Source of the DNA: Verrucomicrobiota bacterium
GTDB taxonomy: Bacteria; Verrucomicrobiota; Verrucomicrobiia; Limisphaerales; JAFGQR01
Length of the DNA stretch: 64,000 nucleotides
NCBI GenBank assembly: GCA_016935555.1
Contig: JAFGQR010000163.1
Span: forward strand, 1 to 64,000
Reading direction: 5' to 3'
Both the position numbers and the translations under genes were made by a program. Of the stretch, positions 1 through 8,282 are shown one piece after another (the stretch's first letter is position 1; each line of letters begins with the position of its first letter). Under the pieces are notes generated by a model. The model had not been told where the DNA came from. It did no database searches and was given only the letters and a program-made list of their open reading frames with translations.

Positions 1-329
1 ACCAGCATGGAAACGATACTCCAGAGGCGCTCCTTGCCCGCCGACACCTCCTCCCTGGAACACCGCGTCTTGGCCACCAACACATCCCACGCAGCGGCGC
101 TCTCTAGCGCCGAACCGCGCGCGTTGTCGAAGAACCGACAGCGATCAGGCCCGGTGAACTTGCCCTTACCCCCGGCAAGGTTGAGCGGGATCGAAGTGCT
201 GGCTCGGTCCAGTTGGCCGGTGACAGCAACAGACTTGGGGAGCTTCTGCGACATGGGCTCCAACCACTCGATGAAAGACAAGGCTGCCTGGTACACTTCC
301 AATTTATCGTGATCGAATAGCCGGTTCAT
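1..329 (-). CDS. Four helix bundle protein (S23/IVS-type), 3' end off the window
   Basis: Read on the minus strand, an ATG at 329-327 opens a frame starting MNRLFDHDKLEVYQAAL that stays open to the left edge (109 residues visible). The order of landmarks is that of the four-helix-bundle S23 family (23S rRNA intervening-sequence-type proteins): an N-terminal LEVYQAALSFIEWLE helix, then QLDRASTSIPLNLAGG, then FFDNARGSALESAAAWDVL. Members are usually about 115-125 residues, so only the last few codons are probably missing. Family members fold as small helical bundles that assemble into oligomers; their cellular role is unclear, and they occur both inside 23S rRNA spacers and as free-standing genes. 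Here no rRNA is visible, so it is free-standing as far as the window shows. The ribosome-binding region is replaced by a hexamer repeat (see 332-355). Confidence 0.88.
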   Translation of the reverse strand, partial: MNRLFDHDKLEVYQAALSFIEWLEPMSQKLPKSVAVTGQLDRASTSIPLNLAGGKGKFTGPDRCRFFDNARGSALESAAAWDVLVAKTRCSREEVSAGKERLWSIVSML

Positions 330-331
330 CC

Positions 332-355
332 GATTACGATTAGGATTAGGATTAC
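332..355. repeat. Hexamer direct repeat directly 5' of the S23 start codon
   Basis: Four contiguous 6-bp units, GATTAC-GATTAG-GATTAG-GATTAC, read on the plus strand. On the coding (minus) strand this is a GTAATC/CTAATC tract ending two bases before the ATG of the four-helix-bundle gene, exactly where a Shine-Dalgarno sequence would sit. No purine-rich ribosome-binding site is visible between the repeat and the start codon. Confidence 0.8.
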
Positions 356-449
356 GAAAAGCCAGAAGGAAAAATCTGAGATGCGCCCCCCGCCAACGAC
401 CCGCGCGCGAGCGCCAGAGGGGTTGGTGTCCCCGAGGCGCTCACCGGCC

Positions 450-1796
450 TCATGGCTGCGTGTCGCCGTGTTCGCGCATCCCTGCGTCTTTCCCTGTGAC
501 CTGCCCGGGACCTTCCCCCGCGGGGGCGTCATGGAGGCGCGGGCGAATCAGCAGGACGAGGACGACGGACAGGATGGCGGCGCTGGCGAAGATGCCGAAG
601 ATGCCGAAGAGGGGCACGTGGCGGTCGCGGAGGATGCCGAAGCCCCAGTCGGCGAAGCCGCCGCAACTGATGCTGACGAGGTTCATGATGCCGTAGCCGG
701 TGGCGCGGAGGTGGGGGCGGGCGATTTGGCAGAGGATGGGCATGTTGTTCGAGTCGAAGAAGCCCCAGCCGATGCCGAAGAGGATGAGGAACGCGACGGC
801 AACCCACAACAGGCCCGTTTGGGGTGCGAACCCGACGCCGAACATGGCCGGCACGATGAGGGACATGCCCATGGCGCTGACATAGATGCGGCCGCGTTCG
901 GTGCGGCGCATCCAGCGGTCGGCGAGCCAGCCGCCGGCCACCGCCCCGAGGATGGCGGCAACCTGCCAGTAGAGCGTCGCGGACACGCCGGCCTTGCCCT
1001 GGCCGATGCCGAATTCGGCCTTCAGGATGGCCGGCATCCAGTCGCGGACCACCCAGCCGGCAAGCGCCGGCAGGGTGAAGTAAAGCACGAGCAAAATGAA
1101 CGAGCCGTTGCCCATCAGCTCACGGAGTGCGCCCGCCGGGGAGGCATGGGGGCGGGAGGCGGTTTGGGCGGGGCGGCCGGGGTGGCGCAGGAGCAGGAAC
1201 AGGGGCACGGCGTAGAGCACGCCCACCACGCCGCACGCGTCGAACGCCCAGCGCCAGCCGAGGGCGGGGCTGTCCGCGGCATAGCCGCTGAAGCCGCCGA
1301 TGATGACGCCGGCGTAGATGCCCATCTGGTGCAAGCCCACGGCGCGCGAGCGGGTCGGGCCCAGGTGAACATCGGCGATGAGGGCGAGGGCAGCGGGGAT
1401 GTAGAAGGCTTCGCTGACGCCCATGACGGCGCGGGCGGCGAGCAACTGGTCGTAGGTGGTGACGTGGCCGGTGGCCCAGGTGACGGCCGACCACACGAAC
1501 AAGCTGGCGGCGATGACGTGCCGCCGGCTGAACCGGTCGGCGAGGTAACCCCCAATCGGGCTCAGCATCGCATACACCCACTTGAACAACGCCAGGATCT
1601 TGCCCCAGTTCTCCTCCAGCGCAATGTCGGGGATGTCCTGCATCATGGAGAACTTCATCGCCGCCAGCATCTGGCGGTCCAGGTAGTTCAACAGCGCCAC
1701 CGGCACCAGCAACCCCACCACCATCCACGCCCCGGGCAGAAGACGCGCAGACACCCCCGACCCGCCGCCTTCCCGAGCATCGGCGTTCGCACTCAT
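450..1796 (-). CDS. MFS transporter, probable sugar/sugar-acid permease
   Basis: This is a 448-residue polytopic membrane protein of the major facilitator superfamily. An N-terminal helix with NYLDRQ is followed by the loop 2-3 signature GGYLADRFSRR and a second-half equivalent, GGWLADRWMRRTERG, giving the usual 6+6 helix arrangement. The NYLDRQ start and overall layout resemble the anion:cation symporter branch (hexuronate/sialate-type permeases), but substrate is not proven by sequence. The start chosen is MSANADAR at 1796; the frame is open further upstream, but that stretch lies inside the epimerase gene. The start overlaps the epimerase stop as ATGA, so the two are almost certainly co-translated, and the permease probably imports the sugar the epimerase uses. 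No strong ribosome-binding site is visible, consistent with coupling. Confidence 0.9.
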   Translation of the reverse strand: MSANADAREGGGSGVSARLLPGAWMVVGLLVPVALLNYLDRQMLAAMKFSMMQDIPDIALEENWGKILALFKWVYAMLSPIGGYLADRFSRRHVIAASLFVWSAVTWATGHVTTYDQLLAARAVMGVSEAFYIPAALALIADVHLGPTRSRAVGLHQMGIYAGVIIGGFSGYAADSPALGWRWAFDACGVVGVLYAVPLFLLLRHPGRPAQTASRPHASPAGALRELMGNGSFILLVLYFTLPALAGWVVRDWMPAILKAEFGIGQGKAGVSATLYWQVAAILGAVAGGWLADRWMRRTERGRIYVSAMGMSLIVPAMFGVGFAPQTGLLWVAVAFLILFGIGWGFFDSNNMPILCQIARPHLRATGYGIMNLVSISCGGFADWGFGILRDRHVPLFGIFGIFASAAILSVVLVLLIRPRLHDAPAGEGPGQVTGKDAGMREHGDTQP

Positions 1797-2998
1797 GAGG
1801 ACGCCGGCGAGGCCAGGATGCGCCAGGCGCCCAGCAGCATGCGCGGCAGGTGAAAGGGGCCCTTGAACAGATTGCCTTTGGCGGGTTGCGACACGGTGCC
1901 GTCGCGGTGGAGGTACCCAAACCATTCGCCGTGGTCGGGGTCGGGGAAGTGGGCGAAGCTCCAGTCATGGACCTGGCGATGCATGGCGGCGTAGCGGGGA
2001 TCACGGGTCAGGGTCCAGGCCAGAAGCGTGGCCAGGAGGGCTTCGCAGTGCGGCCACCAGAATTTCATGTCGTGCCAGTATTCCTGGACGGGCAATCCGC
2101 GCAGGTCGGTGAAAGAAAGCAAGCCGCCGTGCTGGGGGTCCCACCCGCGGGCCCACATCCAATCGAGGATGCTGGTGCCCAGGGTGAGGAGCTGGTGGTC
2201 CTTGCGCCGGCCGGCTTCGTGCAGGATGAACCAGGCGCATTCGATCGCATGGCCCGGATTCAAGGTGCGCCCGTCGGCGTGGTCAAGGATTTCGCCTGCG
2301 GGGCCGACGGTTTCCATGAGGGCGGCGAGTTGGGGTTTGAGGAAGTCGCGCGCGATTTCGGCGATGCTGGCGTCGATCCACCCGGTGCAGGTGCGGCCTC
2401 CGACGGTGAGGTCGCCGAGGTTGGCCCGAAGCTCCTGGGCGGTGGCGATGGTGATGAACAGGGGGCCGAGGTTCTTGGAGGGGCGTGTGGGTTCGAACTT
2501 CGGGGTCATGACCCCCTGCTCGAAGGAATACCGCAGGTAGCGGGCGAACACGGCGACCGCATCGTCGGCAGCCCGGGCGTCGCCGGCGGCCCTGGCAAAG
2601 GCGGCGTTGGCGATGGCGGCGAAGGCTTCGCTGTAGACGTAGCGCCGCATGCGCAGGGGGCGCCCGTCCCGGGTGACGGTGAAATACATCTTGCCGCCGG
2701 GGGCGAAGCCGTGGCGGCGCGAGAATTCGACGCACGACCGCGCCGCGTCCAACCATTCGGGGCGGCGTTCGACCGTGTTGACGAGCGTGGCGAACATCCA
2801 GCCGGCGCGCCCCTGGATCCACATGGACTTGTCGGTGTCGATCACGGCGCCGTCGCGGTCGAGGCAGCTGAGGATGCCGCCGTGGTCGCGGTCGAGCCCG
2901 TGGCGCAACCAGAACGGGATGACGTCGTCCAAAAGCGCGGCCCGGTAGAACGCCGCCAGGTCGTTGCCGGATTCGGGCGCGGTGAGGTCCACGGTCAT
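1793..2998 (-). CDS. AGE-family N-acylglucosamine 2-epimerase (RnBP-like)
   Basis: 401 residues, the normal length for the (alpha/alpha)6-barrel AGE family, which interconverts GlcNAc and ManNAc or epimerises/isomerises related sugars in the cytoplasm. Residues known from mammalian renin-binding protein (R60, H248, H382) have clear counterparts: R64 in WIQGRAGWMF, H250 in LNPGHAIE, and H383 in FKGPFHLPRML. The motif FWWPHCEALLA and the tail GEWFGYLHRDGTVSQPAKG also follow the RnBP pattern closely, favouring a true 2-epimerase over cellobiose epimerase or mannose isomerase. The start is MTVDLTAPES at 2998, with a GAGG about five bases upstream; the open frame extends to 3661 but those codons overlap the preceding gene. 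Its stop overlaps the permease start (ATGA). A role in ManNAc/sialic acid or amino-sugar use is inferred. Confidence 0.92.
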   Translation of the reverse strand: MTVDLTAPESGNDLAAFYRAALLDDVIPFWLRHGLDRDHGGILSCLDRDGAVIDTDKSMWIQGRAGWMFATLVNTVERRPEWLDAARSCVEFSRRHGFAPGGKMYFTVTRDGRPLRMRRYVYSEAFAAIANAAFARAAGDARAADDAVAVFARYLRYSFEQGVMTPKFEPTRPSKNLGPLFITIATAQELRANLGDLTVGGRTCTGWIDASIAEIARDFLKPQLAALMETVGPAGEILDHADGRTLNPGHAIECAWFILHEAGRRKDHQLLTLGTSILDWMWARGWDPQHGGLLSFTDLRGLPVQEYWHDMKFWWPHCEALLATLLAWTLTRDPRYAAMHRQVHDWSFAHFPDPDHGEWFGYLHRDGTVSQPAKGNLFKGPFHLPRMLLGAWRILASPASS

Positions 2999-3140
2999 GC
3001 GAACCTCAGGAGACCCAGTCTGCTGCGACACCCACCGGCGCCGCTGCGGGAAAAGCGCGGCGCGCTGCCGCGGGCCGGCGCGCCCTGGGCGGCGCGTCCC
3101 GGCATTGCCGCCGGCGGCGACTTCGGAGGAGGTGGACTCT

Positions 3141-6100
3141 TCATGGCGGGCGCGGGGTTGTGAGCCGGAAGAACCGGGGGGAGGATTCGGGGGCAAGCGG
3201 GATGCGTGCGACGCGGTTGGTGGGGTGCGCGAGCACATCGGCGCAGCGCTGCCATGCGCCGCCCGCGGCGTCGGCGGCTTCGAGGATGGAGTAGGTGCGA
3301 TTCGAGACCGCGAGGAACTCGAGGGTGGGGCCGGCGGGAGCCGCCACCCGGAGGTGGAGCCGGCTGGCCGGGTCGTTCGGATCGGTGCCGGCGGCGTATT
3401 CGGCGCGGTTGTCGGCGCCATCCGCGTCGCCGTCGAGGGTGGCGTCGGCCGGGTTGTTGGTGGCCAGCCCGTGGGCCGCCTCCCAGGAGTCGGGCAGGCC
3501 GTCGGCGTCGGTATCCGCGAGCACGGTGAGCATGAAGGTGCAGGCGATGCCGCTGGGTGCGGCGAGGTTGCGGGCGATGACGCGGTAATAACCGCTGTGG
3601 GAGGGCTGGACATGGGGGAGCGTGAAGAAGTCGGCGTGTTGGGCCAGCGTGTTGCTGGCAAGCGTCACGCCGCCGACAATCCGCTTCCACTCAAAACCGA
3701 ACGGGAGGGGGTGCCCGCAGACGGCGGCGCTCCAGGTCACGCTGCCGCCGACAACGACGTCTTGGCTGACGGGGCTGTTGGTGAACGCTGGGGAAAGCAG
3801 GAGGGTGAGCGTTGCGGGGGCGCTGGCCGTGGCGCCGACGGCGTCGGTGACGACGACGTCGTAAGGTCCGTCGTGGGCGAGCGTGACATTGGAGAGGGTC
3901 AGCGAGGGTGAGGTGGCGCCGGGGAGGGCGGCGCCGCGGAATCGCCACTGGTAGGTGACGGGGGCCAAGCCGGTGGCGACGACCTCAAAGGTGACATTGC
4001 TGCCGGTCTGGCCGTAGGTGGCGGTGTTGGTCGAGCCGCGAACGGCCACGCTCCGGGGCTGGGTGAGGATGGTGGGCGGCCAGGCAAAGGTGAGGGTGGC
4101 GTTGGAACTGACCGCTGAGCCGACATTGTTGTAGACCACCACCGAGTAGACGCCCGCGTCGGACGATTGGGCGCTGGCCACCACCAGCCGGGCTTCGCCG
4201 GCGCCGGGGATCGGCTCGCCGTTCAACCGCCACTGGTAATACAAGGGCTCGCTGCCGGCGGCGCTCACGCTGAAAGTCGCGCTTTGGCCGAACACCACGA
4301 TGCGGCTTTGGGGGTGCTCGAGGAGGACGGGGGCGGTGCCGACGGGCAGGTCGGCGCCCGGGGTTGGGGGCGCGGCCACCCAATGCGCCGGGTCGTCGCC
4401 AAAGGCGCCCGGCGCCCGCCGCTGGAGGGAGAACCCGCCGCCGTCGGCGGCGGGCGGCCATGGGGCCTTGTCATTGTAGCGGACGGCGTCGACGGCGACC
4501 TCGTAGGTGTTGGTGGCATGCGTGTAGAGCCGCCGAACCTCGAGCCGCTCGCCGCTGTTCTGCAATTGGCCTTCCCACGGCCCCACCACGAGGACGCCGG
4601 GCGCCACCAGGTGCCGCGCGCGAAACGCCGCCTCGTTGGTGCCGATGAGCAGCAGGCGGCCCTCGGGAGCCAGCGTGATGTGGGGGGGAAACACGAAACC
4701 GAGCCCGCTGACACGCCACGTGTTCGTCGGCACCGCCGCGTCAAACAGGTCCACCGCCGCCGCCGTCACATTGTGCAGCTCCACAAACTCGAAATCGTCC
4801 GGCTCGGGGTGGTAATGGATCTCGCTGATGACGACCGGACCGACCAGCGGGCCGGCGTTGGCGGCGCCCAGGGTGGGAGCCGCCTGGGCGGTGAACCGCT
4901 CCTCGCCGGTGCTGATGACGTGGCGCCCCAGGGTCACCCCGGCTTCCGCCCCCCCGAAACGGAACCCGTGGCTGTAGCCGGTGAGGTTCGTGCGGGCATC
5001 GCCGCTGAACAGATACACCTCGTCGCCGTCGGCGCCCAGGGCGAAACCGCCGGACGCGCCCGCGGCGGGATGGAAGGCGGTTTCGTCGATCACAAGGCAT
5101 GCCGCCGGTGCCATGACGGTGCCGGGCGGAATTCTGAACTTCCTGGGCACCGCCGAGTCGTCGGTGAGGAACCAGCCGCCGACATCGGCGCTTTCGGCGG
5201 TGGGGTTGACCAGTTCGATCGCGTCGACGGCGGGCGGCGTCGAGGCGCTCAAAACCTCGTTGACCCGGACCGGCGGGATGCCCCCCGGAGGATCGTCCGC
5301 GCCCGGGGAACCGCCGGGCTGCGCGCTGGCGCGCCAGTGCGACACGAGCCCGGGATCGCCGGGCGCGCCGAGGTCGCAGGGCACGAGGGAAAAGCCGTAG
5401 CCGTCGGCCGGGACCGGCCAGGGGGCGAGGTCGTCGTAGGTGAGCGAGATCAAGGTGGCACCGCCCGGGTAGGCGAGTTTGAGGGATTCGCCGGCATTGT
5501 CGAGTTTGCCGGCGGTGAAGACGCCGTGGACGGCGAGGCCGGGATGCATGGCCTGCAGCATGGCGGGGTCGCGGGCGAGGACGAAGAAGGCGCCGGGGTC
5601 GAGCCGTGTGCCGACGGGGAAGGTGAAGGTGAGGCCGCTGGCGAAGGTGAGCCCGCTGAGGTCGAGCGGGGTGGCGCCGGTGTTTTTGAATTCGAGAAAC
5701 TCGAAGGCGTCGCCGTCGACGAGGGTGGCGCCGACGAGCGTGGGGGGGGGGTGGTACATGATTTCGGTGAGGCGCAGGGCGCCGAGGTCCTGCGGGGTGA
5801 AAAAGGTGGCGCGGGTGAACCCGCTCCAGCTGGCGCCGCTGCGGATGCGGGCGAAGACGGTGGTGGGGGCGTGGAGGGTGATGGGGAGGGCGTAGGCTTG
5901 GGCGGAGTCGGCGACGTTGCCGCCGGGGGCGCGCGGGTCGGAGCCGTCGGTGGTGAAGTAGAGGGTGCCCGGGGTGCCGAGGATGGCGAGCTGGAAGCCG
6001 TTGGGCACGGCGCCGCCGTCCTGGCTGAAGACGGGCGGGGCGGGGAACTGGGCGTCGATGGCGGCGGCGCGGGTGACGAGCCAGTTGCGCATGGCGCCGA

Positions 6101-8276
6101 CGTTGGCGGCCCAGGCGGCGGCGGTGAGGCCGCTGCGGGCGGCGACGGCGGGGGTGATGGCGTTGGTTTGGGCGTCGAGGATGGCGAGGAGATTGGACGT
6201 GGCGAACGCCCCGCGGCGCAGCTCCTGCCACTTGTCGATGTAGGCCTGATTGAAGTTCGGGTCGGCGAAGAGCCGCGGATAGAACAGGCGGTCCGAAGCC
6301 CACTTGAGGTGGGCCAGCGGATCCCCGCTGGTGGGGTTCCTGGTGTAGGCCCGGTCGAAATCCCAGAGGGGGCCGTGGCGCATCTTGCTGGTGGGCGTTT
6401 CGCGCACGAAGTAGGTGCTGAGAACCTCGGCGTCCTGGTTCTTCGGGAAACTTTGCAGGATGAAATGGTGCACAAAATTCCCGACGTCGATGAAGGGCGC
6501 ATAACCGTGGTCGGGGTGGGCGAAGTTGGGGCCGTAGAGCGCGGCGTCGAAGGCGCGGACGAACGCCTGGATGTGGGCGCGTTGGTCGGGGGTGATGTCC
6601 CAGCCGCGGGGCGATTCGAAGTTGAAGAAGGAGTGATAGTAGTTGGGCATGTCGTCCCGGGGGGGCGGCAGGCCGCTGCCGCCCGCGGGTCCCTGGTAGC
6701 CGCGCGCGTTGTCGTCTTCGGTTTGCAGGATGCGGTCGGGGCCGGCGGTATGGAAGTGGCGGGGCAGGAGGCCGCTGTTGACGGGGGTGCCGGCGGGCAG
6801 GGCGTCCATGCGGTCGGAGTTGATCATCCAGCCGCCGCGGGTGCCGTTCGTGGCGAAGGGTTCAAACGCCACGCGGTCCCTGGCCCGTTTGATCTTTTCG
6901 ACGAGCAGGTAGAGGCCGAGGTTGTGGGAGGCGGCGAGGTCGGTGCCGTTGGTGTTGAGAAAGACTTCGACGAAACGCCAGCGGGGCGCGGGGTAGCCGG
7001 ACTGGGAGGCCAGTTCGTAGATGAACGCGTTGTGAAGGAGCGAGGCGTCGAAGTTCGACGGGCTGGGCGCGTAGAGCACCCAGTCATTGTCGGCCGGCAT
7101 GCCCAGCAGCGGCACGTCGCGACCCTCCTCGTCGGTTTCGGTCCAGGTTTCCAGCTTGTAACTCTTCCGGACGAAACTGAACGAGCTGGTGCCGTGCAGC
7201 CGGACCCCGGCGCGGGACGCGGCCGCCGGCGGGTTGGTGAAGGCGGCCCAGCCGTGGGCGCGGTCGAACAGGGTGAAGGCATGCGTCTGCATGGGCGCCT
7301 GGACCACATAACTGCCATCCCGATACGGCCCGTATCCGTCGACGCCCGGCACAGGGCCGGCTCCGAAGTTGTAGAGCACGACGATGGGCAGCGGCGACGC
7401 GAAGGTCTGGGCGCTGGCGGCCAGGCGCACGTAACACGCCGTCGCGCTGGGACCGGGCGGCTCGCCGGCGAAGCACAGCGCCGCCCGCAGGCGCGTCGAC
7501 GTGCTGAACGTCAGCGGCGCCGTGTAGAGCGCCGACACCACCCCCGGCCGCGTGCCGTCGGTCGTGTAGCGGATGTCCGCGCCCGGCAGGGGCGACGTGA
7601 GGGTGACGGTGACGCTGTTCGTGAACACGCCGCTGGCCACGGAGAAGCCGGGAACCAGCGTGACGTTGGCGACGCCGCCGACGTTCGGCGCGCCGGGGGT
7701 GGGCGTGGTGAAATACTTCACCGCAGGGGGCGTGTTCGTGGTCAGCCCATACGCGATGTCGTCCGCCTGGGGCGGGTAGGCGGCGCCGCCGGCACCATAC
7801 TCCGTCACCGTCTCTCCGCCCGGCGCCACCAGGGCCAGGTAGCCCCCCTCCGCGTTCAACCGGAAGTTCGTGTGGAGCGCCGCGCCCACAACGCGGCGGT
7901 CGTGGTTCGAGGCGAACACCACAAGATAGCCGCCCGCGGCGATGTGGGTGGCCGGGAACGCCCACTTGGTGCGGTCGCCCGGGTCGTCGGTCAAATACCA
8001 GCCGTCCAAACTCGCCTCGGCCGCCGCCGGGTTGTGCACCTCAATCCAGTCGGACGAGGCGCCGTCCTCGTCCGCCAGCGTCCCCACATTCGCCGCCATG
8101 AACTCGGTCAGCGCGAACCCGGCGCAGGCGGGGCCGCCCGCCCCCGACATCCACAGCCCCAGGACCACCGCCCACCGCCAGCGCCCAAAACGCCCGCGAC
8201 GCCAGAAGCGCCTCCCGCGGAGCCGGGCGTGGGCGCCGCCGGGTTCGTGCATGCTCGCGGTGCGGAGGGTGGGCAT
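3141..8276 (-). CDS. Secreted multidomain protein: four lamin-tail domains, CotH kinase, Ig-like repeats
   Basis: 1,711 residues. An arginine-rich start and a hydrophobic stretch (about 35-52) act as a signal peptide. Approximate order: lamin-tail domain 52-195; chitobiase/Fn3-type repeat 205-270 (IRYTTDGTRP); CotH-type kinase domain 295-720, with RAGVRLHGTSS, KSYKLETW and the acidic GPLWDFDRAYTRN; a second chitobiase-like repeat (LYFTTDGSDPRAP); lamin-tail domains at about 830-985, 1015-1150 and 1155-1320; three Ig-like domains; a calcium-type DTDADGLPDSWE segment; and a C-terminal module ending RFFRL. CotH proteins are secretory-pathway protein kinases; the acidic WDFD motif suggests this one may be active. 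It starts six bases after the stop of the gene at 8283-10499, so the two form an operon. A C10 tract lies in the second lamin-tail domain. Its target is unknown. Confidence 0.9.
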   Translation of the reverse strand: MPTLRTASMHEPGGAHARLRGRRFWRRGRFGRWRWAVVLGLWMSGAGGPACAGFALTEFMAANVGTLADEDGASSDWIEVHNPAAAEASLDGWYLTDDPGDRTKWAFPATHIAAGGYLVVFASNHDRRVVGAALHTNFRLNAEGGYLALVAPGGETVTEYGAGGAAYPPQADDIAYGLTTNTPPAVKYFTTPTPGAPNVGGVANVTLVPGFSVASGVFTNSVTVTLTSPLPGADIRYTTDGTRPGVVSALYTAPLTFSTSTRLRAALCFAGEPPGPSATACYVRLAASAQTFASPLPIVVLYNFGAGPVPGVDGYGPYRDGSYVVQAPMQTHAFTLFDRAHGWAAFTNPPAAASRAGVRLHGTSSFSFVRKSYKLETWTETDEEGRDVPLLGMPADNDWVLYAPSPSNFDASLLHNAFIYELASQSGYPAPRWRFVEVFLNTNGTDLAASHNLGLYLLVEKIKRARDRVAFEPFATNGTRGGWMINSDRMDALPAGTPVNSGLLPRHFHTAGPDRILQTEDDNARGYQGPAGGSGLPPPRDDMPNYYHSFFNFESPRGWDITPDQRAHIQAFVRAFDAALYGPNFAHPDHGYAPFIDVGNFVHHFILQSFPKNQDAEVLSTYFVRETPTSKMRHGPLWDFDRAYTRNPTSGDPLAHLKWASDRLFYPRLFADPNFNQAYIDKWQELRRGAFATSNLLAILDAQTNAITPAVAARSGLTAAAWAANVGAMRNWLVTRAAAIDAQFPAPPVFSQDGGAVPNGFQLAILGTPGTLYFTTDGSDPRAPGGNVADSAQAYALPITLHAPTTVFARIRSGASWSGFTRATFFTPQDLGALRLTEIMYHPPPTLVGATLVDGDAFEFLEFKNTGATPLDLSGLTFASGLTFTFPVGTRLDPGAFFVLARDPAMLQAMHPGLAVHGVFTAGKLDNAGESLKLAYPGGATLISLTYDDLAPWPVPADGYGFSLVPCDLGAPGDPGLVSHWRASAQPGGSPGADDPPGGIPPVRVNEVLSASTPPAVDAIELVNPTAESADVGGWFLTDDSAVPRKFRIPPGTVMAPAACLVIDETAFHPAAGASGGFALGADGDEVYLFSGDARTNLTGYSHGFRFGGAEAGVTLGRHVISTGEERFTAQAAPTLGAANAGPLVGPVVISEIHYHPEPDDFEFVELHNVTAAAVDLFDAAVPTNTWRVSGLGFVFPPHITLAPEGRLLLIGTNEAAFRARHLVAPGVLVVGPWEGQLQNSGERLEVRRLYTHATNTYEVAVDAVRYNDKAPWPPAADGGGFSLQRRAPGAFGDDPAHWVAAPPTPGADLPVGTAPVLLEHPQSRIVVFGQSATFSVSAAGSEPLYYQWRLNGEPIPGAGEARLVVASAQSSDAGVYSVVVYNNVGSAVSSNATLTFAWPPTILTQPRSVAVRGSTNTATYGQTGSNVTFEVVATGLAPVTYQWRFRGAALPGATSPSLTLSNVTLAHDGPYDVVVTDAVGATASAPATLTLLLSPAFTNSPVSQDVVVGGSVTWSAAVCGHPLPFGFEWKRIVGGVTLASNTLAQHADFFTLPHVQPSHSGYYRVIARNLAAPSGIACTFMLTVLADTDADGLPDSWEAAHGLATNNPADATLDGDADGADNRAEYAAGTDPNDPASRLHLRVAAPAGPTLEFLAVSNRTYSILEAADAAGGAWQRCADVLAHPTNRVARIPLAPESSPRFFRLTTPRPP
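5742..5751 (-). repeat. C10 homopolymer tract inside the CotH/lamin-tail gene
   Basis: Ten consecutive G on the plus strand (C10 on the coding strand), encoding the three prolines of MYHPPPTLV at the start of the second lamin-tail domain. A one-base slip would truncate the protein about half way. It is one of two C10 runs found inside coding sequence in this window. Confidence 0.85.
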
Positions 8277-8282
8277 GGCGAA

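Noticed and set aside
381..1853. Plus-strand frame opposite the MFS permease.
   Set aside because: Low-complexity shadow; the minus strand has clear transporter motifs.
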